20,491 nt of DNA from NCBI GenBank assembly GCA_019234035.1, contig JAFALX010000011.1, forward strand, positions 1-20,491, in the 5' to 3' direction. Shown in pieces: positions 7,649 through 14,802 of this stretch (the first letter of the stretch is position 1; each line of letters starts with the position of its first letter). The notes under the pieces were generated by a model. It made no database searches. It saw only the letters and a program-made list of their open reading frames with translations, and had not been told where the DNA came from. The DNA comes from Candidatus Dormiibacterota bacterium (GTDB lineage: Bacteria > Chloroflexota > Dormibacteria > Aeolococcales > Aeolococcaceae). The position numbers were made by a program, and so were the translations under genes.

Positions 7649-8386
7649 ATGCGAGTCGCGATTGTCGGGAAGGGTGGGGCAGGCAAGACCACGCTGGCCG
7701 GGACGCTGATCCGCGTGCTGGCGCGGCGCGGCCGCAAGGTGCTGGCGATCGACCTCGACACCAACCCGGGGCTCGCCTACGCCATCGGGGTGCCCCCCGT
7801 CGACGACGGGCTCCCCGAGGAGGCGCTCGAGCAATCCGACGATCACAAGGTGGCCTGGTACGGATGGAAGCTCGCCACCGATCTGGCGCCGAACGACGCG
7901 GTGATGCGGTACGGCATCGAGGGGCCGGACGGGATCCGCTTCCTGTCGCCGGGCAAGATCGCCAGCGACAAGGACGTGGTCAAGCGCAACATCTCGGCCG
8001 TCCAGCAGATCGCGCGCGGCTTCGACGCGCCGGGCTGGGACCTGATCGGTGACCTCGAGGCCGGGAGCACGACGCCGTACGAGGGCTACACGAAGTTCGC
8101 CGAGCGCGCGCTGCTCGTGGTCACGCCCGGGTGGACGTCGCGGCTCATGGCGCGTCGGCTGCTCCCCATCCTCGGGGACACGCCGACGATGATCGTCGCC
8201 AGCCGGTTTGCCAACGGCAACTTCGATCCGGACTTGACCCCGGACGTCAACATCCCATATGACGAGAACCTGGCCCGGGCCGACCAGCTGGGCCAGCCAC
8301 CCATCGATTTCTGTCCGGACGCTCCGGGCGTCAAGGCAATCGAGGAGCTCGCCGACAGGTTGGTCGCAGAGGAGGCTCAGGCATGA
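7649..8386 (+). CDS. CooC/MinD-type P-loop ATPase, paralogue 1 of 3
   Basis: This is a 245-aa protein with ATG 7649 preceded by GGAGAGG at 6 nt. The deviant Walker A GKGGAGKTT spans residues 7-15, including the signature Lys8 seen in ArsA/MinD/CooC dimers. IDLDTNPG follows near 34-41, and the switch II DLEAG is at 135-139. There is no CxC metal-binding motif, unlike classic CooC and paralogue 2. It shares GPDGIRFLSPGKI with paralogue 3, suggesting these two form one subfamily. CooC-like proteins couple ATP-driven dimer opening to insertion of metal (nickel for CO dehydrogenase) or Fe-S clusters. No client enzyme is seen here. It overlaps the next gene by 4 nt (ATGA), so co-translation is expected. 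Confidence 0.9.
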   Translation: MRVAIVGKGGAGKTTLAGTLIRVLARRGRKVLAIDLDTNPGLAYAIGVPPVDDGLPEEALEQSDDHKVAWYGWKLATDLAPNDAVMRYGIEGPDGIRFLSPGKIASDKDVVKRNISAVQQIARGFDAPGWDLIGDLEAGSTTPYEGYTKFAERALLVVTPGWTSRLMARRLLPILGDTPTMIVASRFANGNFDPDLTPDVNIPYDENLARADQLGQPPIDFCPDAPGVKAIEELADRLVAEEAQA

Positions 8387-9150
8387 AGATCGCAGTTGGT
8401 GGCAAGGGTGGTGTCGGCAAGACCACCATCTCGGGAACGCTCGCGCGGCTGTTGGCGCGCAACGGCCATCGCGTCATCGCACTCGACTGTGACCCGAGCC
8501 CGAACATGGGCATCCCCCTGGGGCTCACGCATGACCAGCTGCTCAACGTGAAGGCCGTCTTCAACCACCTGGTCGAGAGCGGACACACGCACCACGACCC
8601 CAAGCCGGATCCCGAGCACATGCTGCAGCTCCTCGGGACGCCCGCGGCCGACGGTGTCACGCTGCTGGAGACCGGTGAGGTCGTCCGCCGCGACGACGCC
8701 TGCATGTGCTGCGGCTCGCATGCGAGCACGCGGTCGCTGTTCGGAGAACTGGCCGGAGATGGCCGGATCATCATCGGTGACCTCGAGGCCGGCCTCAACG
8801 ACATCATCTGGGCGCACCCCGCCAGCGAGGACGTGCTGCTCGCGGTGGCGGAGCCCAGCGTGAAGTCGATCGACATCGCACGCCGCGCCACCCGAATCGG
8901 CGAGGCGCTCGGGCTCACCCGCATCTACGGCATCGCCAACCGCGTCCGCACCCCGGACGACGAGCGCGCGGTCGCCGACGGCATCGGCCGGCCGGTGTTC
9001 GTGGTGCCCGAGGATCCGGTGCTGGCGCGCGCGGACCTGCTCGGCATCGCACCGCTCGACCTCGAACCGACGTCGCCGGCGATGCTCGCCGTCGCGGCGA
9101 TCGCGGAGCGCGTGGCCGAGTCGCAGACCGCCGCCGCCCCGGTGGGCTGA
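8383..9150 (+). CDS. CooC-like nickel/metal-insertion ATPase with CxCC motif, paralogue 2 of 3
   Basis: This 255-aa protein is the most canonical of the three. The deviant Walker A GKGGVGKTT is at residues 7-15, DCDPSPNMG at about 35-43, switch II DLEAG in the middle, and Cys107-x-Cys109-Cys110 followed by GSHASTR. In characterised CooC the CxC pair sits at the dimer interface and binds zinc or nickel, so metal handling is likely here too. The insert with HTHHDPKPDPEH (about 67-78) is His-rich and might also hold metal. It starts on ATG 8383 overlapping the stop of paralogue 1. A link to Ni-CO dehydrogenase is family knowledge, not shown by this window. Confidence 0.92.
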   Translation: MKIAVGGKGGVGKTTISGTLARLLARNGHRVIALDCDPSPNMGIPLGLTHDQLLNVKAVFNHLVESGHTHHDPKPDPEHMLQLLGTPAADGVTLLETGEVVRRDDACMCCGSHASTRSLFGELAGDGRIIIGDLEAGLNDIIWAHPASEDVLLAVAEPSVKSIDIARRATRIGEALGLTRIYGIANRVRTPDDERAVADGIGRPVFVVPEDPVLARADLLGIAPLDLEPTSPAMLAVAAIAERVAESQTAAAPVG

Positions 9151-9171
9151 GGCGCCCCCGGGCGCGCCGGC

Positions 9172-9906
9172 ATGCGCGTCGCGATCGTCGGCAAGGGCGG
9201 GGTGGGCAAGACCACCATCGCGGGGACGCTCGCGCGCATCCTCGCGCGGCGTGGGCGGAAGGTGCTGGCGCTCGACCTCGATCCCAATCCCGGACTGGGC
9301 TGGAGCCTCGGCATGGAGCCCTCGGAGATCGCGCTGCCCGCCGGCATCGCCGTGCACACCGAGGGCCTCCCCCGTCCGCTGGCCTGGAAGCTCGCTGAGG
9401 GGACGACGGCCGCGGCCGAGCTCGAGCGCTACGCCGAGCCGGCGCCGGACGGGGTGACGTATCTCTGTCCCGGGAAGATCTGGGGTGCGTCGTTCCTCGA
9501 GGAGCACTCGCTCTTCGCGGTCCGTGAGATCGTCCGCGGCACCACCGAGGCGGGCTGGGACATCGTCACGGACATCGACGCCGCAACCGCGGTCTCGTGC
9601 GGCCGGTTTCTCGAGTTCGCCGAGCAGCTGTACGTGGTGACCACCCCACAGCGCGCGTCGGCGATCACCGCGCGGCGGCTGCAGGACCTGCTGATCGCGT
9701 GGCCGCTGACGATGCTCGCGAGCATGTCGCAGGGCGAGGCGGACCACGACTGCCTCGCGCCGAAGGCGCGCATCCCGTTCGACGAGACGGTCAAGGACGC
9801 GGACCGGCGCGGCGTGCCGCTCATCGAGGCGTTTCCCGATTCGCCGGTCGTCGCGGCCGTCGACGAGCTCGCCACCCAGTTGCTCGAAGCCGACGCAGCG
9901 GGCTGA
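9172..9906 (+). CDS. CooC/MinD-type P-loop ATPase, paralogue 3 of 3, with altered switch II
   Basis: This is a 244-aa protein 21 bp after paralogue 2, without an obvious Shine-Dalgarno. Walker A GKGGVGKTT (7-15) and LDLDPNPGLG are intact. The switch II segment reads DIDAAT (134-139) instead of DLEAG, losing the Gly that usually contacts the gamma-phosphate, and there is no CxC motif. AWKLAEG and PDGVTYLCPGKI match paralogue 1 rather than 2. It may be a regulatory or structural partner in a heterodimer, with reduced ATPase activity; this is inference. The following YihY frame stays open back into this gene's end. Confidence 0.88.
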   Translation: MRVAIVGKGGVGKTTIAGTLARILARRGRKVLALDLDPNPGLGWSLGMEPSEIALPAGIAVHTEGLPRPLAWKLAEGTTAAAELERYAEPAPDGVTYLCPGKIWGASFLEEHSLFAVREIVRGTTEAGWDIVTDIDAATAVSCGRFLEFAEQLYVVTTPQRASAITARRLQDLLIAWPLTMLASMSQGEADHDCLAPKARIPFDETVKDADRRGVPLIEAFPDSPVVAAVDELATQLLEADAAG

Positions 9907-9991
9907 CGCGGACCGACCGCCGGCGGCACCGGAGGAGCCGGCGCGACCCTCTGCCGGCCGGCGCCTCGCGCAACGCCTGGGCGCGCTCTTC

Positions 9992-10801
9992 GTGGTTCGC
10001 GTGGTCAAGCGGTACGCGGACGCCAACGGTGGCACGTACGCCGTCAACATCGCGTGGAACACACTCTTCGCCTTCTTCCCGATCATCCTGTTGATCAGCA
10101 CGACGCTCACCGCGATCTTCGGGGGTGGCGACATCGGCAACGCCATCGATCAGAACATCGAGCGAGTGATTCCCGGTGATCCCGGGACCGAGATCGTGCA
10201 GGCGTTGCACAGCTTTCATCAGGCGACGGGACCGCTGCTGGCCCTGAGCATCCTCGGACTCCTGTGGAGCGGGACGGCGCTGTTCGGCGCGCTGGAGCAG
10301 GGCTCGAACGCGCTGTATCCGGCGAAGCCGCGCAGCTTCGTGCGTCAGAAGCTGATGGGCGTGGTGCTGATCGTGGTCTTCACGGTGCTCGTCGCGCTCG
10401 AGGTCGGTTCCGCCAGCGCGCTGTCATTCGTGACGAGCCTGCCGAACGCGCCGGGGTTCGTGCGCAGCACCGAGTCTGCGAGCCTGATCCAGGCGGGCTT
10501 CGGACTGCTCGACGGGCTGCTGCTGTTCGGCGCGATATTCGTGCTCGTCCCCAACCGCAGGCGGCGGATTCGCGACGTGTGGCCGGGCGCCCTCATCGCG
10601 GCGCTGCTGCTCGAGGGGTTCACGCTGCTCTTTCCGCTCTACTTCAGGCTGCAGCACGGCTTCACGACATACGGGAGCACGTTCGCACTGTTCTTTCTGC
10701 TGCTGACGTTCGCATTCTGGGTGGCGCAGATCACGATGCTCGGCGGCGCGGTGAACGTCGAGCTGCATCCGCCGGAGACGCCCGCGCGCGCCCCGCTGTG
10801 A
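9992..10801 (+). CDS. YihY/virulence factor BrkB family membrane protein
   Basis: This is a 269-aa protein from GTG 9992. It has about six transmembrane segments and the family hallmark at the first one (YAVNIAWNTLFAFFPIILLI), then LLWSGTALFGALEQGSNALY and a polar VPNRRRRIRDVWPGALIAALL segment. This family was once called RNase BN by error; it is an inner-membrane family of unsettled function. Only about 17 residues precede the first helix, short for the family. The open frame continues upstream with coding-like, Pro/Ala-rich codons to at least 9905 but shows no ATG, GTG or TTG, so the true start is unclear. Its stop overlaps the next gene's GTG start (GTGA). Confidence 0.9.
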   Translation: MVRVVKRYADANGGTYAVNIAWNTLFAFFPIILLISTTLTAIFGGGDIGNAIDQNIERVIPGDPGTEIVQALHSFHQATGPLLALSILGLLWSGTALFGALEQGSNALYPAKPRSFVRQKLMGVVLIVVFTVLVALEVGSASALSFVTSLPNAPGFVRSTESASLIQAGFGLLDGLLLFGAIFVLVPNRRRRIRDVWPGALIAALLLEGFTLLFPLYFRLQHGFTTYGSTFALFFLLLTFAFWVAQITMLGGAVNVELHPPETPARAPL

Positions 10802-11763
10802 ACGTCCCGCCGCCGCCCCCATCCGCGGACGCCGCGCGGGTGGACGCACCACCCGACCCACCAACTCTCGACTGGCTGGCTCCGCCGTGGCTGCGCGACG
10901 TGACGTCGCGCGTGCCGGGACGGCTCCCACTGGACGAGGTGATCACGGCGACAATTCGCGCGTACCGCAACAAGTGGCGGCGCCTGCTGCCGCGCGCGCT
11001 CGCCGTCTACCTGCCCGGCGGACTGCTGGTCTTGCTCATCAACCTTGTCCTCGGCGAGGTGTTCGCGCTGCTGGCGGGGGACGCGGTGCTGTTCGCCGGC
11101 GTCGCGTTCCTGCAGGCCGTGGAGGTCACCGACACGGCGGACGAGCGCAACGGCAGGGAACCCGGGACGTTTCTCTCGACACTCAGCGCACTCCGCCCGC
11201 GCAGCTTCGCGTTGCTGCGAGCGTTCGGGCTGCTGCTGCTCCGCTTTCTGGGACCGAGCATCGCGTTCGCGATCGTGGCGATTCTCGTGCTGATCGAGAC
11301 CCTCGACTGCACGATGAGCCAGAGCGGCGACGTCGTGGTGCAGCGGTGCACGCCGAACCTCGCGCTCTACTGGCTCCTGCTTATCGTCTTCTACGTGAGC
11401 GCGTCGGCCCTGTTCGTGCGCTGGTCGATGCTCGTCCCCGCGATCGTGCTGGAGGGCTGCAGCGCCCGCGCCGGCATCCGCCGCAGTGTCGAGCTGACGC
11501 GCGGCAGCAGACTGCGCATCGGCGCGTGGCTGGCCGTTGCATTGCTTGCGTCAGTGGTGGTGTTTCTCATCACGCACGCCCTGTTCAATGCACTCGTGCC
11601 GAACGCCGCGGTGTCGAACTTCCTCAGCGACGCGGGGAGCGACACGGTCATCGGTCCGCTGTTCGTGATCATGCTGACCGAGATGTACTTCCGGCTCGCC
11701 ACGCTGCCGCGGTACAGGGGACAGACTCCGCTGCCGCCGCCGCTGCCGGCGGCGCACTCATGA
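10798..11763 (+). CDS. Polytopic membrane protein with Pro-rich N-terminus
   Basis: This is a 321-aa protein. The start is GTG 10798, overlapping the YihY stop; the reading frame is open further upstream only as a shadow of YihY. Residues 1-25 are Pro/Asp-rich, then LPLDEVITATIRAYRNKWRRLLP leads into about six hydrophobic segments. The stretch LVPAIVLEGCSARAGIRRSVELTRG (11434 onward) is the pattern seen in bacterial integral membrane proteins of the glycerophosphodiesterase-membrane-domain/DUF975 type, where a cytosolic turn precedes an RRS-x-x-L-T-x-G helix. An extracytoplasmic loop has two Cys flanking MSQSGDVVVQR that might pair. Function unknown; coupling to YihY suggests a joint membrane role. 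Confidence 0.82.
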   Translation: MNVPPPPPSADAARVDAPPDPPTLDWLAPPWLRDVTSRVPGRLPLDEVITATIRAYRNKWRRLLPRALAVYLPGGLLVLLINLVLGEVFALLAGDAVLFAGVAFLQAVEVTDTADERNGREPGTFLSTLSALRPRSFALLRAFGLLLLRFLGPSIAFAIVAILVLIETLDCTMSQSGDVVVQRCTPNLALYWLLLIVFYVSASALFVRWSMLVPAIVLEGCSARAGIRRSVELTRGSRLRIGAWLAVALLASVVVFLITHALFNALVPNAAVSNFLSDAGSDTVIGPLFVIMLTEMYFRLATLPRYRGQTPLPPPLPAAHS

Positions 11764-11814
11764 GAACGGCCGCACCGCCGGATGGCCATCCCCAGTGAGC
11801 TGCGTCGTCCGGGG

Positions 11815-12234
11815 TCAGTTCTGTCCCGCGTTGATGTTGACGAGCCAGCTGATGCCGAAGCGATCGATGCACATGCCGAAGGTGTCGCCCCACGACGCCT
11901 TGGCCAGCGGCATCGTGACGGTGCCGCCGTCGGCGAGCTGGTTGTAATACCCGGTGAGCTCCACCTCGTCCTCACCGCTCAGCGAGACGCTGAAGTTGTT
12001 GCCCGGGTGGTACTCCATGCGCCGCTCGGGAACGTCCGCGGCCATGAGCGTCACGTCGTCCGAGACGTCGAGCTGCGCGTGCATGACGAGGTCCTCCTCG
12101 TCGGGAGACTGCGCTGCGCCGAACTCCTTGTACGTGCCCACGTTGAGCTTGCCGCCGAACACGGACTGGTAGAAGTCCATCGCCTGCCGGGCGTTCCCGG
12201 CGAAGTTGATGTAGGGGTTGAGCTTCGTTGCCAT
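11815..12234 (-). CDS. PhnB-like VOC/glyoxalase superfamily protein
   Basis: This is a 139-aa protein from ATG 12234 with GGAGG 7 nt upstream. The opening LNPYINFAGNARQAMDFYQSVFGG and the ending MPLAKASWGDTFGMCIDRFGISWLVN are diagnostic of the PhnB / 3-demethylubiquinone-methyltransferase-like branch of the vicinal oxygen chelate fold. These are small dimeric cytosolic proteins, mostly without assigned substrate. It converges with the membrane protein gene to its left and is divergent from the STAS gene, with about 175 bp between them. I see no hairpin terminator in the 51-bp convergent gap. Confidence 0.92.
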   Translation of the reverse strand: MATKLNPYINFAGNARQAMDFYQSVFGGKLNVGTYKEFGAAQSPDEEDLVMHAQLDVSDDVTLMAADVPERRMEYHPGNNFSVSLSGEDEVELTGYYNQLADGGTVTMPLAKASWGDTFGMCIDRFGISWLVNINAGQN

Positions 12235-12396
12235 TAGTCGTCCTCCGTACGCTGCGTCCTGCCGCTGTCGTCTTCCAGACCGTCGCCGCCGTCGAATGTC
12301 ATCGGCCTCGTCCCCGGGCTCCGTGGCACGCAGAGCATGGCAAGTGCGATGAGTTCTCCGTGCGGCCGCAGTCTGGGCTGGGGACGACGGTGCACC

Positions 12397-12402
12397 GAGG
12401 AG
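12397..12402 (+). promoter_or_regulatory. Shine-Dalgarno deciding the STAS start
   Basis: GAGGAG ends 8 nt before GTG 12411. The reading frame is open back to 12228, but that stretch overlaps the PhnB-like gene and has no comparable site, so this motif fixes the start at the GTG. Confidence 0.7.
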
Positions 12403-12410
12403 ACCTACCC

Positions 12411-12716
12411 GTGGGGGCTGATGACGACGCCGGCCGGGCGGTGGCGCTGGTCATCCACGGGCCGATCGCACGTGCCGATCTGCCCGGGCTGAGCGATCGT
12501 GTCTGCGAGGTGCTGTGCGCCCCAGGACCGGACATCGTGCCGTGCGATGTCACCGGCGTCGAACCTGACGCGGTGACCGTCGATGCGCTCGCGCGGCTCG
12601 AGCTGGCGGCGAAGCGCCACGGCCGCGGCATCGTCCTCGTCGGCGCCTCGCTTCCGCTGCTGCGGCTCGTGAAGCTGATGGGACTCGACGACGTCCTCAG
12701 GGCGCGCGACGCCTGA
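12411..12716 (+). CDS. STAS-domain protein (anti-sigma-factor-antagonist-like)
   Basis: This is a 101-aa single-domain protein starting on GTG 12411. The beta-alpha pattern fits STAS: AVALVIHGPI, then DIVPCDVTGVEPDAVTVDALARLELAAKRHGRGIVLVGAS and LRLVKLMGLDDVL at the end. In SpoIIAA the helix after the D-x-S-G strand carries the Ser phosphorylated by an anti-sigma kinase; here that place reads DAVTVDAL, so Thr may be the acceptor or phosphorylation may be lost. It converges with the ECF sigma gene with 6 bp between stops, but no anti-sigma factor or kinase is in the window, so a functional link is only a possibility. Confidence 0.85.
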   Translation: MGADDDAGRAVALVIHGPIARADLPGLSDRVCEVLCAPGPDIVPCDVTGVEPDAVTVDALARLELAAKRHGRGIVLVGASLPLLRLVKLMGLDDVLRARDA

Positions 12717-12722
12717 CGTTGA

Positions 12723-13715
12723 TCAGCCGGCGTGCGGCGGCAGATCGAAGAGCGGGAACAGCCGGGCGGTGTCGAGGAAGAACGTGAGCTCGGCAACGCC
12801 GCCGTCGCCGATCTCGACCACCTGCAGCGCCCATGGCTCGTAGCCGCTGCCGCCGGCGCTGGGCTTGTACTGCCCGAAGGCGACTGTCCCGTTGGCCGGG
12901 GAGGTGGGCACGAGCACCGAGCCCTCGCAGCCGATGCCCGGGCCATAGAAGAACCTGAGCACGCTATCGCGGCCGTCGAGCCACAGGTCGTACGGCGGCA
13001 TCGACATCATCGCGTCGCTGCGGATGCAGGAGGTCAGTGCGTCGAGGTTGTAGCGTTGGAAGGCGTCCACGTACCGCTGCAACAACTGCTGCTGTGCGGC
13101 GTCCAGCGGGAGCTGCGCGGAGCCGGTGCTCACGCCGCTCGCCGCCAGCGTTGCTCGCGCGCGCTGCAGCGCGCTGTTGACGGACGCGACGGACGTGTCC
13201 AGCAGGACCGCCACCTCGGTGGCCTGCCAGCGCAGCACCTCGCACAGAATCAGCACGGCCCGCTGTCGCGCCGGCAGCCGCTGCAGTGCGGCGATGAGGG
13301 CCAGCTTCACGGTCTCGTTCGACACGGCCACGTCGGCAGGGTCGGTCTCGCCGTCGAGCATGGTGCCGGGGATCGGCTCGATCCACGTCGCCTCGGCCCG
13401 GGTGTGCAGGTTGGCCACGACGGGCTCCTGCGCCGGACCGAGATCCATGGGCGTCGCGCGCCGCCTGCGGCCCTTGAGCATGTCGACGCAGACGTTGGTC
13501 GCGATGCGATGCAGCCACGTGCTCAGTGACGACCTGCCGTCGAAGCCGCCGAGCGCGCGCCAGGCGCGGAGCATCGTTTCCTGCACGGCGTCCTCGGCCT
13601 CGAACGGCGAGCCGAGCATGCGGTAACAGAAGCCGGTCAGGTTCCTGCGGTGCTCATCGAGAGCATCCACGGAAACGCGGCCCGCGGGTGCTGCCGTCTC
13701 CGACACGGGCGTCAT
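12723..13715 (-). CDS. ECF RNA polymerase sigma factor with SnoaL-like C-terminal domain
   Basis: This is a 330-aa protein. Sigma region 2 spans about 25-95 (LTGFCYRMLGSPFEAEDAVQETMLRAWRAL, then STWLHRIATNVCVDMLKGR). Region 4 is at about 141-190 (LPARQRAVLILCEVLRWQATEVAVLLDTSVASVNSALQRAR). A SnoaL-like fold follows from about 205 (LLQRYVDAFQRYNLDALTSCI ... PPYDLWLDG). Such sigma factors with a C-terminal SnoaL domain (SigG/SigJ/SigX5-like ECF groups) usually lack a classical anti-sigma factor; the fused domain regulates activity in cis. The ATG at 13715 has no Shine-Dalgarno. A perfect 11-bp-arm inverted repeat lies 33 bp upstream. The divergent VOC gene is a candidate target. Confidence 0.93.
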   Translation of the reverse strand: MTPVSETAAPAGRVSVDALDEHRRNLTGFCYRMLGSPFEAEDAVQETMLRAWRALGGFDGRSSLSTWLHRIATNVCVDMLKGRRRRATPMDLGPAQEPVVANLHTRAEATWIEPIPGTMLDGETDPADVAVSNETVKLALIAALQRLPARQRAVLILCEVLRWQATEVAVLLDTSVASVNSALQRARATLAASGVSTGSAQLPLDAAQQQLLQRYVDAFQRYNLDALTSCIRSDAMMSMPPYDLWLDGRDSVLRFFYGPGIGCEGSVLVPTSPANGTVAFGQYKPSAGGSGYEPWALQVVEIGDGGVAELTFFLDTARLFPLFDLPPHAG

Positions 13716-13748
13716 GCTACGTCAGCGTCGGCTGCGCTCGGACATGGA

Positions 13749-13774
13749 ACTCATCGCTGACCGCAGCGATGAGT
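13749..13774. repeat. Perfect inverted repeat, 11-bp arms, 4-nt spacer
   Basis: The arms ACTCATCGCTG and CAGCGATGAGT flank ACCG between the divergent sigma factor and VOC genes (33 bp and 75 bp from their starts). Perfect arms of this length are unlikely by chance. It could be an operator serving both genes or a 5' leader hairpin of either transcript. No T-run follows on either side, so it is a poor intrinsic terminator. Confidence 0.65.
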
Positions 13775-13849
13775 CGGGCGCCGCGGCATCGTCTGAGCTC
13801 GTGAACGGCGGCCGCATGTGACCGCCCCAACACATCGCAGGAGAGGACG

Positions 13850-14239
13850 ATGACCGAGCAGACCGCAGCCCGCGTGACCGGCGTGCTGAACGTGGCGATC
13901 CCCGTGCAGGACCACGACCGCGCCCTCGACTTCTACCGCAACACGCTGGGCCTCGAGGTCCGGCGTGACGCCGCCTTCGGGCCGGGTCTCCGCTGGGTCG
14001 AGGTGGCGCCCGCGGGTGCGCTCACGACGATCGCGCTGGCCCCGCTGCCGGAGGGGAAGACCGGCGGTGTCGACACCGCGATCCGCCTGGGCACGGCCGA
14101 TGCCGCGGCCGCACACGCCGAGCTGCGTGCGCGCGGGGTCGACGTCGACGCTGAGCTCCTGCGGCTTCCCGGGGTGCCACCGATGTTCTCGCTGCGCGAC
14201 CCAGAGGGGAACACGCTGTACATCGTCGAGGCGCCATAG
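13850..14239 (+). CDS. VOC family protein (glyoxalase/bleomycin-resistance fold)
   Basis: This is a 129-aa protein from ATG 13850 with AGGAGAGG just upstream. The VOC opening VLNVAIPVQDHDRALDFYRNTLGLEV, the central PGLRWVEVAP and the closing FSLRDPEGNTLYIVEAP are typical. The terminal Glu (in YIVEAP) is at the usual metal-ligand place; the first-strand ligand position holds Asn rather than His, so metal chemistry is uncertain. Single VOC genes next to ECF sigma genes are common in actinobacteria. Its divergent position from the sigma gene makes it a likely member of that sigma factor's regulon, by inference. Confidence 0.92.
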   Translation: MTEQTAARVTGVLNVAIPVQDHDRALDFYRNTLGLEVRRDAAFGPGLRWVEVAPAGALTTIALAPLPEGKTGGVDTAIRLGTADAAAAHAELRARGVDVDAELLRLPGVPPMFSLRDPEGNTLYIVEAP

Positions 14240-14320
14240 CGGTCGTCTCGGTGTAGCCAGCTGCTCGCGATACCGGTGCCCTAAGCGATCGGGTCGAGAC
14301 AGGCACACCACTTCGCGACA

Positions 14321-14350
14321 CCACAGGCGTCAGGCCCCTGGGGACTGTGG
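14321..14350. repeat. Nested imperfect inverted repeat in an intergenic stretch
   Basis: CCACAG and CTGTGG enclose a second pair CAGG/CCTG around CC, with 4-nt unpaired steps between. It lies 81 bp after the VOC stop in a 267-bp stretch (14240-14506) that otherwise shows no gene I can support. It might end the VOC transcript, but no T-tract follows. Confidence 0.3.
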
Positions 14351-14506
14351 CTTGCTGGAGATTCGACGACTCCGCTCGATGCACAAGTAGGGAGAGCTCC
14401 GTGAAGGTCTTCGCTCCAGGTGTGCGGCCCGCCCCGTCTATCAGTCGATCGCACCTTCGCGCTGAGCCGCGCTCGGCGGTGTACGGGTTGCCCGCGACGA
14501 CGTACG

Positions 14507-14749
14507 ATGTCGCGCGCAGTGGAAGAGCGGGCGATCAGCGGGGAGCGCGTCGTGCTGGCGCGCAGGACGAACACCATCGCGCGCCACCAGTGGACGGGCG
14601 CGGAGCCCGACGGGATGTACGAGCTCGACGTTGCCGAGGACCTCGGCGCGAGCTGGGAGGGTGACGAGCTCGTCACCTACGACCTGCCCGGCCTCGTCGC
14701 GCTCTACGAGTATCACAAGAACGACGAGTACCTGATCGACAACGACTGA
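14507..14749 (+). CDS. Small acidic protein of unknown function
   Basis: This is an 80-aa protein, ATG 14507. The frame stays open upstream, but the coding-like part begins here. The N-terminal third is basic (ERVVLARRTNTIARHQW); the rest is acidic and aromatic (GMYELDVAEDLGASWEGDELVTYDLPGLVALYEYHKNDEYLIDND). TACGAT at 14503-14508 could be a -10, in which case a GTG at 14519 would be the leaderless start. No motif was recognised. A hairpin overlapping its stop codon probably ends transcription. Confidence 0.6.
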   Translation: MSRAVEERAISGERVVLARRTNTIARHQWTGAEPDGMYELDVAEDLGASWEGDELVTYDLPGLVALYEYHKNDEYLIDND

Positions 14750-14774
14750 GGCGGCCGGCGAGCCGACCGCCTCA
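14747..14774. terminator. Bidirectional hairpin between convergent genes
   Basis: Perfect arms TGAGGCGG and CCGCCTCA with a 12-nt loop that can itself pair (CGGC/GCCG) begin on the stop codon of the small acidic gene and lie 28 bp beyond the stop of the exporter gene. The position and G+C-rich stem fit a terminator for both genes; there is no U-tract, as is usual in actinobacteria. Confidence 0.6.
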
Positions 14775-14802
14775 GCACATCATGGAAGTCTCAGGTGCCG
14801 CG

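Noticed and set aside
7649..9906. Naming the ATPases as CO dehydrogenase maturation genes (cooC)
   Set aside because: No CO dehydrogenase gene is in view and two of the three lack the CxC motif, so the symbol would overstate the evidence.
9918..9943. Inverted repeat CGCCGGC/GCCGGCG after CooC paralogue 3 as a terminator
   Set aside because: It falls in the coding-like upstream extension of the YihY frame, lacks a T-run, and would split an apparent operon.
8377..10146. 589-codon open frame on the minus strand across the CooC genes
   Set aside because: It is the mirror of strongly supported plus-strand genes; the translation is Arg/Ala/Asp-rich with no recognisable domain. Long antisense frames are common at this G+C content.
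10264..10797. Upstream extension of the second polytopic membrane protein
   Set aside because: It lies wholly within YihY in another frame, and its translation is Arg-rich; the real start is the GTG overlapping the YihY stop.
11780..11791. 12-bp palindrome GGATGGCCATCC between convergent genes
   Set aside because: Palindromes of this size are expected several times by chance in a window this long, and the place is not a promoter.
14022..14384. Minus-strand frame across the VOC gene and following gap
   Set aside because: Mostly antisense to a well-supported gene, with no family resemblance.
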